The notes: generated by a model from the sequence alone, not told the origin. A stretch of DNA of 21,808 nt from Chara braunii (GCA_003427395.1 BFEA01000566.1:823052-844859); one strand, 5' to 3'; positions 8,206-18,191 are shown, counted from the first letter of the stretch. Translations and numbers: made by a program.

Positions 8206-8630
8206 GCTATGTCAACCTTTGACTTCCCTTCTGAATGATCTTCCCCTTCTCTGTTTCTTCTCTTAGTCCCTTCTTTTTTTCCCTTTTCTTGGTCCTGGTT
8301 TATTCCATCTGCCTTTTCTCTGGCAGAAGCAACTCATTCCAGACTTTTCTGCTACGAACTGGTCCAGTTCTAGGTGAGCACGTGACATAACCGCAAGTAA
8401 CTCTAAATTGGCCTCCACGACGTGCACGCTTGTCTGGGCCTAATGTAGTTTTGAGTCTGCAGCTCGTAGGTCTTCCTTGCGGTAAACGAATTGCTTTGCG
8501 TCAGGGCCTTCAATTTCTATATTATTTCTCTGTTTTTTTTCTTTCTTCCACTTGGGCCATCATTCCCGGTTCTTCTCCTTCATCAAGGAACAGAGTTAAG
8601 CGCAAGGGAAAGAAGAGTTGGACACTAAAC
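8206..8630. other. Pyrimidine-rich stretch, no feature recognised
   Basis: It contains T-rich runs (near 8270 and 8530) and one isolated word similar to the minisatellite unit that follows (AACCGCAAGTAA near 8390). No coding motif is visible. Confidence 0.4.
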
Positions 8631-8633
8631 CTA

Positions 8634-8880
8634 GTTAAACCGCAAGTGCAATAAACCTACAGTCTTCACCCGAATAGAACGCCCGGTCATTATAGCTACA
8701 ACTTTCAGCCCAGATACGACGATAATTACTGGGTGTTCTATTCGGGTGAAGACGGTAGTTAAACTGCAAGTACAAGAAACCTACGTAAACCGCAAGTACA
8801 GTAAATCTAGTTAAACTGCAAGTACAGTAAATAAACCTAGTTAAACCGCAAGTACAGTAAACCTAGTTAAACCGCAAGTA
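8634..8880 (+). repeat. 26-bp minisatellite, about six units, split by a MITE
   Basis: The unit is GTTAAACCGCAAGTACAGTA followed by AACCTA. One unit precedes 8660, and about five follow 8758 with small substitutions (CC or TC in the GCAAG context, one 4-bp expansion near 8830). The array ends in GCAAGTACATTT at about 8883. Confidence 0.85.
8660..8755. mobile_element. 96-bp MITE with 25-bp terminal inverted repeats and TA target duplication
   Basis: The left end begins CAGTCTTCACCCGAATAG. The right end is its inverted complement, with 23 of 25 terminal positions matching. TA flanks both sides (8658-8659 and 8756-8757). Removing the element and one TA restores an exact minisatellite unit (AAACCTA-GTTAAAC), which shows the empty site directly. 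A TA duplication is typical of the Tc1/mariner superfamily (Stowaway-like MITEs). Confidence 0.85.
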
Positions 8881-8946
8881 CATTTCCCGGACATTTTTCT
8901 TTGATGCAGCCATTCATGTGCGCCGACTTTTGGGGCATGCCCTACC

Positions 8947-8964
8947 AGAGCTAAATGGCTGGCG
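8947..8964. repeat. Left 18-bp target-site duplication
   Basis: AGAGCTAAATGGCTGGCG here is identical to 12364-12381 directly after the poly(A) tract. It marks the left border of the 3.4-kb insertion. Confidence 0.8.
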
Positions 8965-8971
8965 GGATTTA

Positions 8972-9006
8972 TCGGGGCACAGCGCTGCCGGGAGCGCTGT
9001 GCCCGA
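8972..9006. repeat. Strong hairpin at the 5' end of the retroposed insertion
   Basis: TCGGGGCACAGCGCT (8972-8986) pairs with AGCGCTGTGCCCGA (8993-9006) over 14 bp with one bulged G and a 6-nt loop. It begins 8 bp inside the insertion, so it may be a structured 5' end of the element RNA. Confidence 0.75.
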
Positions 9007-9035
9007 ACCGATACCGCTTTCACACGGCGGGTTCT

Positions 9036-9130
9036 CACGACGCGCTGCGGGTGGCGTTGGTGCGGTGCGGCTCATACGGCGTGGTCTTATGATGTGTTGC
9101 GGGTGGCGATGGCGGTGCGGTTCCCGAGCG
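9036..9130 (+). repeat. About 49-bp imperfect tandem duplication, G-rich
   Basis: ACGCGCTGCGGGTGGCG, then GTGCGGTGCGG, is repeated about 49 bp later as ATGTGTTGCGGGTGGCG, then GGCGGTGCGG. It lies in the 5' part of the retroposed insertion and has no protein-family resemblance. Confidence 0.6.
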
Positions 9131-9785
9131 AGGCAACGAAGATCGATGCGGCGGGGGCGGCAGCTGCTCTTCTTCATACGCGAGCGTGAGTTAGGATGCA
9201 GCGCTTGTTGGGTCATCGTTTTCCTCAGGAGTGCTGTGGGCATGACGTGGGGATGTGGATGACGGGCCGGTTCGGTGCTCTTGGGACGGCTGGGGTTCGA
9301 ACTACGTAGCGATGATGTGATGAGGAGCTGCGATCTTGTGTGCGTTCTCAGGGCAGCAACGTTGGTGGTATGGCGGGGCCTTGTGGAAGACGATAGATTC
9401 AAGTGGGTACGACATCAACCCCATCAACATCGAACGGGGGACTCCAATTTCGATTGTCTGCTGTTTGTTTTTTTCGTTGCCCCTTGTTCTTCTCTTCCTT
9501 TGGAGCAGCTTCCTAGGAGGTCCGGACCTCCTGTGGACCCTTGTCGGCGGGCTCGACAGGGTTGTTCCACACCATCTTGAGCTTGTAATGAGCTGAAGGT
9601 GGCCTGATATAGCCTTTGTGTCGCTAGCTGAAATGGTCTTAAGGGCGCTTGTGCGCCGATACTGCTAGCAGATGACGGGTGAGGGAAGGCATACCACTTT
9701 CTCTTCCAAAGGCGGGCAGGGGCTGGGTTGGGGCGGGTATTTGCTGGTTGTAAAGGAGGACGACGGGGGGGGTGCTATTATGGAT

Positions 9786-9890
9786 GATGGCAGCGGAGAA
9801 AAACTTTCAACACAGGTAAGATTCATAACCTTGGTTCATGATTAAGGTGTGGTGGCAGCGGAGAAAAACTTTTATGATTAGGGTGTGGTC
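9786..9890 (+). repeat. 65-bp tandem duplication
   Basis: GGCAGCGGAGAAAAACTTT occurs at 9789 and again at 9854. ATGATTA(A/G)GGTGTGGT follows in both copies. The duplication lies inside the retroposed insertion. Confidence 0.75.
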
Positions 9891-10550
9891 GTCCTTATGA
9901 TCTTCTAGAGTATGACCGCCTGTTTGGCGGGCGTTTAGATGTCTTGCTCTTCTGTGAAATACCTAGCATCACTCGAAGGTTTCGCTATGATTTTCGGTGC
10001 TGTCTTCTATTCATTTCTATCTACCCTTACCTTTTTTTGATCCTTGATATTTGTTAAGCCATATTTTGATTCAAGATCTCCTAGTTAATCTCCTTAACCT
10101 CAATTTTGAAGTCTCAATTCCCAAACGATGGTTATGTCCTTTACTACGATCCAAATTACGTTCAAGAAGTACGTTCTTGCTCTTCATATTCGTTAGTCCA
10201 ATAGATGGACATCCTTCATAGTTTCTACTCAAGCTCCTATTAATTTCCTATAGATCTTTCTACAAAAACTCCTGATCCTTTGCAATCGTGAGTCCGGCTT
10301 CGGACATCTCAGATATTCGTATTTTTCGATCTAGAAAATTAAAAAAGCTCTATAACCGGGGGTCGACAGATCCCTAAATCATCCTTGGAATTTACACCCC
10401 AAGATCTTGTTGCTGTATTCTGATTTCTAAAATTGGCTTCCTATTGCAACAGTTTGGAGGCTAATTTTTGCACTGACCACTTTCACGAATTGACGTTCGA
10501 ATCTAGTACTTATTTTCAATTAATTTTGCTTAATTTCGTCCGTTTTCCCT
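9891..10550. other. AT-rich middle of the retroposed insertion, no gene
   Basis: The base composition is clearly more AT-rich than both flanks. Stop codons are frequent in all frames and no motif is recognisable. It could be an independent insertion, but I see no border repeats. Confidence 0.4.
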
Positions 10551-11002
10551 TAAGGAGGGGGCTGGATTGCGGAGGTAGGATGGTATGATGGGGGGAAAGG
10601 ACGCGCTCTGTGGGAAGGGGCTAACTGCAGAGTGGAATTAGGGCACAGCAGCAGGGAGATGGTGGCTCCACTGCAGTAAGTCTTGCCGGAGTAAGGTTGG
10701 ACAGGTTTAGGTGGTGGGCGGTATCAGTTCTTTTCTTCAGGGAGATTCTCCTATTGAGACAATTTTTCTTATGGGGTGTTGGGCTTGTTGTTATTTCCCA
10801 TGGAGAAGATCCGAGTCCTTGCTCCAAGAGGGCTGCGGGGTAAGAGGGGGGAAGGGGGGCAACCGAGGGGGGACTGTGGGTTTTGTTAGTAGGTTAGAAG
10901 GAAGGGGCTGGGACGACGCAGGCTGGTGCTGGAGTGTTTTTGCTCTGTGACCCGGAGAGGAGCACAAGGCTTGGGGAGTTCTGTCGAGGGAGGAAGATAG
11001 AA

Positions 11003-11985
11003 CCAGCACTTTCGACGTGGCTGTAGCTGGGGTGTATCCCTGTCACCGTAGGGGCATGCGGCTATGGGGAGTTGCCGAGGGAGGAAGGCACTCCTCACCA
11101 TCTACACTAGGTCGGTCGGTACTGGGGCTTAGTGGTGTCCTGTAACTCTAGCATGGGAGGGTATGAGACCAGCCGTGTGTCGGTTTGAGGATTGAATACG
11201 AGACCTGTAGTTTTCTTCAATAGTTGTGGGGAGAGTGGGTTGTTGTTTGTTTGTGCACTTCTTACTAATGTTTTCTGGTTCTGGATCCTTGGTAGTACTT
11301 GGTTTTTACTTGCAACTGGGGTGTAGGAGTTCAGAGAGGGTCACACCTGGACTGATATTCGCAGAGGTGCTCTGTTCTGTGCCCCTGTTTTGCCTCTGCC
11401 AGAACGACGCTGGCCGGAGCTGGGGCGTTGCCCTGTGACCTGCAATTCGCAGGAGTATGAGGTCTTGTAGAGAGATCTGGGGGTTGCCGAGGGTGGAAGG
11501 CAATCCAGTGGCGAACTGGGGGGGGCTGCGTGGCGGCGAGAAGAGATCAGCTATGGGTGATATCAGCATGGTGGGTACTGTCCCTGAGTAAGTATGTCCC
11601 GGGGAAAGGAAGGCTAGGAATTACCTTAGGAGTCTAGATCTAAAGGTCTGCTGGTGTTTTTTTGGTTACCAACGAGGGTCTTAAGAGTGTTTTAGGAATC
11701 TGGGGACTTCTAATAACCCAGCTTAGATGATTCATTGCTGATGTACTCAGTGACCTGCGGAGTGTTTGATGCCAGAACGACGCTGGCCGGTGCTGGGGCA
11801 TTGCCCTGTAACCTGCGGATGCAGGAGCGTGAGGCCTGGTAGAGAGATCTGGGGATGCTTTGGGGGGCCATTCTAAGGGACAACCAAGGGTTGCTGCTGA
11901 GACAACGCTGGTCGGAGCTGGGGTGAGTCGTGTCACCCTGTAACCCAGCAGGGTGGGGGTGCGCGACCTGGAAGAGCTCAGAAGG
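11003..11985 (+). repeat. Degenerate array of about five related G-rich units
   Basis: Blocks at about 11005, 11107, 11397, 11770 and 11898 share GACG(A)CGCTGG(C)CGG(A/T)GCTGGGG, a TTGCCCTGTAACC-like segment and, in the best copies, GTAGAGAGATCTGGGG. The best pair (11397-11510 and 11770-11880) shares GCCAGAACGACGCTGGCCGG. Spacing is irregular (about 100-370 bp). The array may be coding sequence of an old element that duplicated, or structural repeats; I cannot tell. Confidence 0.55.
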
Positions 11986-12363
11986 GAGTTTGTCAGTGTT
12001 GGAAAGCTCAGATGGGTTGTTAGGGATTCGTAGATTTCTGAGCATTTTTGGACTTCTGTGGTGGCGCTTTTAGTTGTAGCAGACTGATTTTCCTGAATCT
12101 TGTTGAAGTAAAATTCTGAGTAGCCTAGAAGCTTTCGTAGCCAAAGCCGGGTAATGGCTCCGGCACCTTAAACTTTCAAATCCTACGTTTTTCATCATTA
12201 CGATCTCGGTCATCCACATAAGGGACGCTGAGCCGGGTTCTCAGCAATCTCGGTTTCGTTACTCCGGGTAGACTGTGAGGACCCCGGCCTCAATATCTTT
12301 CATCAGTAATATCAGCCTTGGGCACTGGGCCCTTTAAAAAAAAAAAAAGAAGAAGAAAAAAAA

Positions 12364-12381
12364 AGAGCTAAATGGCTGGCG
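12364..12381. repeat. Right 18-bp target-site duplication
   Basis: Identical to 8947-8964. It directly follows the A-rich tail of the retroposed insertion. Confidence 0.8.
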
Positions 12382-12900
12382 TTTTGGTTTAGCGCGCAGG
12401 GCCTTTATGGCTTGACAAGGGAAGCGTCACAAGTACTGATGGCTTAAGAAGCATACTTGTAAGCAGGTCTAGAAGCAAGTCGTGATTAATTACTGAGAGT
12501 GCTGCACAATAGACTGTTTATCTAGGTTACCTCGGTGGCTGTCCAGGACCCCCCTCGAGTGTCTGGGATGTGTAATCGAACAACCGGCCCAATCGTCTGC
12601 CTGGGTCCACATGTCAGACTCCTAGCATGGGAGGCCGTCAATTTCTTTTTTCGGAGGCCAGTAGGGTCTCAAGAAATGAAAAACAAGGCCCAATCTGAGC
12701 TGTCAGGTCTTGAAGATCGATGGCCCAGGTTGTGCCGTCTTCAAATTCAAATTTGTGTGGGGGTGCCCCGTGCACGACTTTTGTGCACACGTTGGAGTTC
12801 AGACTTCGACGCCAGTGGCCACACCTCCATCGCCAACAACGGCAGGTAGGTGCTTGTCTCCGACCCCGTGACTGTTTTTTGGGTCGGAAGAGTAAGCAAA
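12382..12900. other. Pre-insertion flank, no gene recognised
   Basis: This is the continuation of the sequence interrupted at 8964. It contains short frames without motifs. Confidence 0.4.
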
Positions 12901-13240
12901 GGAGGAGGAGGAGGAGGTGGAAGAGGATGACGGCGACAATGAAGACGGTGAAGAAGAAAAAGAAGAAGAAGAAGACAAAGAAGAAGAAGAAGACGAAGAA
13001 GAAGACGAAAAAGAAGAAGCAGTAGGAGTTGGAGTAAACAACGGAGGAGGAGGAGGAGGAGGAGGAGGAGGGGGAGGAAGAAGACGACCACGACGATGAC
13101 CACGACGACGACGACGACGACGGCGGCGAAGAAGAAGAAGAAGAAGAAGAAGAAGAAGAAGAAGAAGAAGAAGAGTTGAAGAGGCTGGTGAGGGTGCTGG
13201 TGAAGAAGAAGATTGTGATTAAGAAGAAGAAGTTCATGAC
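12900..13240. repeat. Purine-rich (GAG/GAA/CGA)n tract
   Basis: GGAGGAGG, GAAGAAG, CGACGA and a long (GAA)n block at 13122-13172 lie 420 bp upstream of the TBC gene start. Reading frames on either strand give only Glu/Lys/Gly or Ser/Phe runs. The tract may sit in the promoter region of the TBC gene. Confidence 0.9.
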
Positions 13241-13661
13241 CACTTGCTGAAAGGAGGTTGCTGGCAGGTGCGTTGGTTCATTGGATGTGCCGACCACCAG
13301 TTAGTGTCCTGCCATCGTCAGTCACATGTTGTTGATCATTGGCGCCTTAGTCCAACCCTGCGATCACATCTTTCAGATGTTGATTGTTGGTGCGTTAGTC
13401 TGCCAACTGTCAATTTATTCTCCAGCCAGACTTACTTAGTTGGGATGGCTGGCAAAGTTGTTGAGTCTATAAGACTCTATCTGCTTGTGATGTGTGTGTT
13501 CCTTTTTTTCTCCCCTCTTCCCGATCCCTTATCGTTTGTGGGAAAACAAATTGAACTGAAACTTCTGAAAGGCAAATTGTGCTGACCAATGCAGAGTGTT
13601 TGTGAATGTTGGAATTGGAATGATTTCAGCCCCATTGGTTGCATGTGGGTGATTGACGAAG

Positions 13662-13951
13662 ATGAACTGCGATCAAGCATCCTCTGAAATTGACTGTGGC
13701 GAAGCGGGGAGTGCAGCAGATGGAGGAGGAGAAAGAGGAGGAGGAGGACGAGGACGAGGTAGCAGCGGCGACCCTTTACGTGGTGTCGGTGAGCAGAACA
13801 CAAGCAAGATAGTGAGTTCAAAGCCAGTACCCTCCTGGATGAACAGCAGCCTATGGTCAACTTCAGGAAGAGGAGGGGGAGGAGGAGGTGGTGGTGCAGA
13901 CAGTGTGAAGGAGGTGGCGAAAGATACATCAGCAGCAGCAGCAGCAGGAGT

Positions 13952-13987
<36 letters not shown>

Positions 13988-14519
13988 TAATCAACACCCA
14001 AAAAATGATAGATCAACAGCAGAGCGCGCCAATGAATACATTCCCCGTGTGTCATTTGGCAGACGGTCATCCGAAAAGGAGAATAATGAGAGATGGTCAG
14101 AAGTAATCACCTCTGCACCAAGACACGTGTCGCCACCTCAACGGCATACTGATCCTCCTCCTCGAGGCAGGTTGATGTCCCCTCGAAGCCAGTCACTGCC
14201 GACCTCAATGCTGTTCTCTGGACCTGGACTGTTTCAAAGGCTCAGATGGGCTGACGACAACCAACTGCCAAGAAAGACTATGCAGCAAAAGGGTGGGGTG
14301 ACCGCAAGAGTTGGTGGGGAGGAGGATTTGTGGGAGAAAGTTATGAAGAGGGGCGATGGGCATGAAGAAGGAATGGACCATCATGACTCTGCAGCTCTCT
14401 CTCCCTCGTCGGCAGCAACGATGGAAGCACAGGAAGAGGTGCAGCAACAAATTCAGCCTCGAAAACAAATCAGTGCCAGTCTCTCCCATGGAGCAAGGGT
14501 CTCCCAGTTCCAAGCGGAG
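13662..14519 (+). CDS. TBC-domain Rab GTPase-activating protein, exon 1 (N-terminal region)
   Basis: The start is ATG 13662 (A at -3). An in-frame TGA at 13650-13652 rules out a longer N-terminus in this exon. The 286 codons begin with a Gly/Glu-rich stretch, then VPSWMNSSLWST at residues 55-66. That resembles the short 'P-x-W-[LM]-N-S-x-[LM]-W' motif at the N-terminus of plant TBC1D13-like Rab-GAPs. An Ala/Gly tract encoded by GCAGGA repeats (about 13950-13990) and Ser/Pro/Arg-rich, disordered-looking sequence follow, ending in RVSQFQAE. The exon ends at GAG|GTGAGA, a good donor in phase 0. The downstream exon at 20121 is also phase 0 and continues as LRKERVNIAE. Family members stimulate GTP hydrolysis by Rab GTPases in vesicle traffic. 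The N-terminus is probably regulatory and poorly conserved. The frame is intact over 858 bp. Confidence 0.65.
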
Positions 14520-14722
14520 GTGAGATATAGCTATGGGCCTGGCCAAATGAGCCCACGAAACTAGACAAGGAAGGAAAACAAAGGAGTGCATCTTCCCACG
14601 GAAGCTGGGAAGTTACTTTTGGTATTCTATTCATAGTGACAGATGAATCTTTCCAGTTTCTTTGTGAAGATGCACTTGTTTTTTTTTGTGCTTTTTTTCT
14701 AGGAAGATTTTCATGACCGGCC

Positions 14723-14751
14723 GGTCACCCGGGCATGACGCCCGGGTGACC
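14723..14751. repeat. GC-rich 12-bp palindromic hairpin
   Basis: GGTCACCCGGGC (14723-14734) and GCCCGGGTGACC (14740-14751) form a perfect stem around ATGAC. CCGGGCATGGC and an A-rich run follow, so it may be the structured end of a small retroposed element. Confidence 0.8.
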
Positions 14752-14962
14752 CGGGCATGGCAAAAAAAAAATAATAATAAAAAAAAATGGTGGTGGGGTT
14801 TTTCCGCGCTCTCCGAGAGGAGCCCAAATCCGGGCTCTTTTCTTTTTTTGAGTGTTGGCTGTCAAGGGGGGGGAAGGGGAGTGTAAATGAATTTTAAAGG
14901 GGCTAAAGGGGTTTAAAGGGGAGTGCCTTAGTGTGATATGGTTATTTTCTTTTTTATCTTTA

Positions 14963-15290
14963 GTTCTGTGAGGAATTCTGATGGGACCCTCAGCCAAAAG
15001 TTGTTTGTATTGCAATTCTACACAACATATTTTTCGGTTCCGGTTTTGTGTGCTGTGTGGTGAGGCCCATAACTATTACTCTTCTCCTATGGGTGTTTCT
15101 AAACATTTCAAATTGACAGCAAGTAACATTAACTCAACTGAGATTGAAGAGTCCCCAGATACCTAAAAGAAAAGAAGTGGCAAAAAAAACGTATGCTTAT
15201 TTCGACAAACAAAAGAGTTTGGATAACTTTGTAATTATTAACGGAGGAAAGATTGAGCATTCTTTGTTCGGTCAAACCAGCCAGGTATTG
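14963..15290 (+). pseudogene. Possible BED-type zinc-finger fragment (transposon-derived)
   Basis: The sequence follows an acceptor-like TTTTTATCTTTAG (ending 14963). One frame from ATG 14981 encodes CLYCNST, CVLCGEAHNYYSS and GVSKHFKLTASNIN, ending at a stop near 15164. A +1 frame then gives KRKEVAKKTYAYFDKQKSL up to a donor-like CCAG|GTATTG at about 15285. C-x2-C followed by KHF recalls BED fingers of hAT-type transposases, in which they bind DNA. The evidence is short and frameshifted. It could also be unrelated spliced sequence. Confidence 0.3.
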
Positions 15291-15479
15291 CTGCTGTTCG
15301 TATACCCTGGTTCCCCCCCCCCCCCCCCTCTCCTCTCGGGTGAAGAGGTATTGGGGGGTCACTGCTTTTTTTTTCCCTTTTTTTCCCCGGGTCACTGCCA
15401 GGACTGCCTTTCAAAGATTGCTCCCAGCTGCACTATAAAAAATTCGTAGTAATATAATAATGAGGGATAATAAGGGATA

Positions 15480-16570
15480 ATAAGGGATGTTGGCATGTCC
15501 CCAATCGCGAGGAGCAGGTTCTGCTCACCCCAGCAATGGAACCGAGCCTTAGCTATGGATAGAAGCCGCAGACCTGAAACCCGGAGGGCCTTCTCAGGAA
15601 CCCTCGCTGTGGGCTCTAGGCCGCAGCGTCCCACAGCCCAAGGGGCCCCCACACAGCCTCGTGCCTGTACTAAATGAAGGTGGGCCTGCATTTGGAAACG
15701 AGGCCTATTTTTGCCATTACTGCCTTGTGGGGCACCAGACAGGTACCCACGTGCCAGTTGGTTACAGGGCGACGCCTATGTGAGCACAACATGCAGAACC
15801 TCTGGGCTCACTCCAGCAGCGAGGTGGCCAGGGGCTCTCGGCCAATGGGAACGCAGGGAGCAACGTGGCTGGGCCTTTGTAGGCCAATTAGAATGCAGCG
15901 TGCGACAGCAGACTCGTCGCACAGTTGGGTGCAGACACGTTGGCCCAATGTGAAGCTACTGGGCACATGCCCGCCAGGTGCAGCCCAGCCAGAGGCAGGG
16001 CTCACTTTTCATAAAGGAAAAGTGAGCGCCCAGCCAGCAGGACATTCTGGCTTAGCAATGCTGGGCGGTCATGCTGCTGCGCTGTATGCAGACAGGCTGC
16101 CTGGTCCCTAGCAAGCCAGCGCGCCCTGGCTGCTGTGGCAGCGGGCGCACGGTGGCCATAACCAGGCTACTAGGGCACATGCCAGTCGGGCGATGGTGGT
16201 CTTCAGGAGAGGAGGCGCATGCTCTGGGGAGACAGGTGGTGTATGCTGGCAGTCTGCATTGGTGACATCGTCACATACATTGGTCTTCAGCTCCAAGTGA
16301 CTCCTGCTGCATACACGTAGTGTAGTGTAGGCTAGTATAGGCTGGTCAGTGAGTGCCAATCAAGATGAACGACATTGGATACTAACTATGTTGGTGTGGC
16401 GAGAGAGTGTCGACATTTACATTTGAGCTCATTGTATTGCTCCTATTTGGCTGGTATCTCAGTGCATTTTGCTTTTCTGCTTGGTACACAACTATCTGGT
16501 CGACAGCGTGATATTGCAATTTGGTTTTCTGTCTATGGCTCGCGCTCATATTCCTCGCATCGGTATCAAG
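15480..16570 (-). mobile_element. 1.1-kb dispersed repeat family, copy 2 (inverted)
   Basis: The reverse complement carries the landmarks of copy 1 in the same order. Examples on the plus strand are GCTGGTATCTCAGTGCATTTTG (16451-16472, complement of GATACCAGCCAAA...), GGCCAATGGGAACGCAGGGAGC at 15840 and GGTTACAGGGCGACGCC at 15760. The ATTGGCC-containing core (15822-15905) is very similar to 7865-7965. The end on the 3' side carries (ATAATAAGGG)n at 15460-15488, possibly a tail repeat. It lies within TBC intron 1, antisense to the gene. Confidence 0.8.
16001..16026. repeat. Conserved AAAGTGAG hairpin within repeat copy 2
   Basis: CTCACTTTTC and GAAAAGTGAG form a perfect 10-bp stem around ATAAAG. 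The corresponding site in copy 1 (CTTACTTTCC 7705-7714 / GGAAAGTGAG 7720-7729) keeps the stem although the sequence differs. Confidence 0.7.
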
Positions 16571-16699
16571 CTTCAGAGAACAGAAAAAGCAATGAAGGAA
16601 GACAAGCTCTAAGCAACATGTCCACCTTTTTTTTTTTGTTCGTTTGTTTATTTTTTAAAGGGAATAAAATAGTCCCTAACTTCACGATTCCGTCATCTG

Positions 16700-16990
16700 A
16701 CTTCTTCAGGACTCGAAATCATGTTCTGTTTACCACCAGTTGTATATGCGTATACCACTCAGTCACATGGTTTGGTAGCAACACCACCACCTAGCCCGTC
16801 ACTGCCACTATCCGCAGCCGATGGAACTCCCCCCAAAAAAACTCAGAAGCTGGGTTGAATTCATCAGGACTCAAACTCATGTTTTCCTGTTTACTAACAG
16901 TTCTATATATGTGTATACGATTCAGTCACATGGTTTGGTAGCAACATCACCACCTAGCCCGTCACTGCCACAATCGGCAGCCGATGGAAG
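16700..16990 (+). repeat. About 158-bp tandem duplication
   Basis: TCAGGACTC(G/A)AA(A/C)TCATGTT starts copy one at 16706 and copy two at 16864. Both continue through CAGTCACATGGTTTGGTAGC and CCACCTAGCCCGTCACTGCC to GCAGCCGATGGAA. Sequence identity is high, so the duplication is fairly young. Confidence 0.85.
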
Positions 16991-17050
16991 GGGTAAAAGG
17001 GCAATTGGTGAGGGGGGAGGGGGTAAAAGGGCAATTGGTGAGGGGGGAAG
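16990..17050 (+). repeat. 30-bp tandem duplication, G-rich
   Basis: GGGTAAAAGGGCAATTGGTG followed by AGGGGGG occurs twice with a 30-bp period (16991 and 17021), directly after the 158-bp duplication. Confidence 0.85.
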
Positions 17051-17059
17051 GGGTCAGGG

Positions 17060-17550
17060 AAGTCTGTCAGCGGCCGTGGGTGTGGAAAGTTTTCATCTCT
17101 CGTCCCATCCTTGACGAGGAGGGGGATGACACCCCCTCCCCCTTCTTGGGGTTCTGAATTCTGCCAGTGTGTTGAGCCCTATTTGTATTTGTCGTTTTCT
17201 GTTTGAGTCACCCAGCTGGAGGGCAGACGTGAGATGATTACCTCTTCCCCTTATCTGTTTGTTTTCAAGTCTTTTTTTTTTTTTTTTTTTTTTTTTTTCC
17301 CCGATGTAAATGGCTGTTTTGAAGTGTTTCGCTTTACTGGGTCCATCTACCTGGAGGGAGATCCCACGACCAATGTAAGTGGATTTGTGTATAAGGTGTG
17401 TGACTGTCATGCGTCGTGGATGTGGCAGGAAATCAGCAGTAGCCTGTTTTTGTGAATTAAGAACGGGAAAGGGATCTTTTTTTTTTTTTTTTGCTCTCCC
17501 ATTGGTAGGTTTTTCTTTCGTTTTTGTTGGGGGGTCCTGTGGCGGTCCCA
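17060..17550. other. Intronic stretch with poly(T) tracts, no exon recognised
   Basis: T runs lie at 17273-17298 and 17478-17492. A donor-like CCAAT|GTAAGT occurs near 17375, but no AG acceptor precedes the short open frame there. Confidence 0.45.
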
Positions 17551-17602
17551 AACGTGCGTGAAATCAAGACCAATTTTTTTGGCTCATGAAATCACGCACG
17601 TT
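17551..17602. repeat. 11-bp inverted repeat hairpin
   Basis: AACGTGCGTGA (17551-17561) pairs with TCACGCACGTT (17592-17602) across 30 nt that include a T run. It may be a small MITE or its terminal repeats. Confidence 0.7.
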
Positions 17603-18191
17603 TCATTCACGGCGAAGGCAAAGACGAATGGCTTCATCGCTGAGGAAATTGATTGTGGTTTGGGAGGTGTTTGGGAGGGTTCGATCCCCTCACCTACAGC
17701 AAATGGCATATGGAGTTAATCTTGTTCTCCTTTGCCAAAGAGAATTTCTGTCAGAACTACCGAGCAGTGTGCACTTCAGCCTATTTCCCGGAAGCCTATT
17801 GTCAATGAATATGTTCCGTGTGCCCGCTCGCATGCAGTCGTCTTGACTGCCACAGCCATGGTCAGTGAATCATACCCTGACATCTGACACCCCACCTGCA
17901 GCAGACACCATCTGTGAGAAGAGCACTTTCTTTTCCTTTTTAGCTTTTTGTTCTTCCTTTGTTTGGCAATGAAATGTTTTTTTAACTTTTTTTTGCGTTT
18001 ATTTTCCCTGTTTCACGCTGCCGCCCACCTGTCCCCCACCCGTCCCACACCCCGTCATGCTAATCCATATACATGGCTAGTGGGATCTCCCTCCTGTTTT
18101 TTTTTTTTTCCTGAAAGGTTGTCTGAAAAGTCTCTAATTGAAATATTAAGGCCAGATGGGCACCTGATAGAACTGTTATAACTTTATAGTA
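17603..18191. other. Intronic stretch, nothing recognised
   Basis: An open frame at 17586-17846 encodes a peptide without any motif I know. The remainder is T-rich. No repeat border is visible until copy 3 of the 1.1-kb family. Confidence 0.4.

Larger units (their letters stand above)
8965..12363 (+). mobile_element. 3.4-kb retroposed (LINE-like) insertion with poly(A) tail, no intact ORF
   Basis: The segment is bounded by perfect 18-bp direct repeats and ends in an A-rich tail (12337-12363) next to the right repeat. This is the signature of target-primed reverse transcription, as used by LINEs and the sequences they mobilise. It contains a G-rich 5' part with a strong hairpin (8972-9006), a 65-bp repeat (9789 and 9854), an AT-rich middle (about 9890-10550), and a G-rich 3' part with a degenerate repeat array. 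I found no readable endonuclease or reverse transcriptase motif in any frame. It is therefore a very old LINE, a non-autonomous element or a retroposed non-coding transcript. Confidence 0.65.

Noticed and set aside
9288-9302. tRNA/SINE-like B box (GGTTCGAACT)
   Set aside because: There is no matching A box at the right distance and no cloverleaf.
8914-9402. 162-codon minus-strand frame rich in Arg and Pro
   Set aside because: It crosses the left border of the retroposed insertion (8964/8965) and the hairpin beside it, so it cannot be an ancient gene. No motif is visible.
12638-13297. 219-codon minus-strand frame rich in Ser and Phe
   Set aside because: It arises from the (GAA/GAG)n tract read on the other strand and has no family motif.
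13653-13661. TTG at 13653 as start of the TBC exon 1 frame
   Set aside because: A TTG start is not expected in a eukaryotic nuclear gene. The ATG at 13662 in the same frame is preferred.
17586-17846. 86-codon plus-strand frame
   Set aside because: It starts within an inverted repeat, has no splice sites or recognised motif, and has a length consistent with chance.
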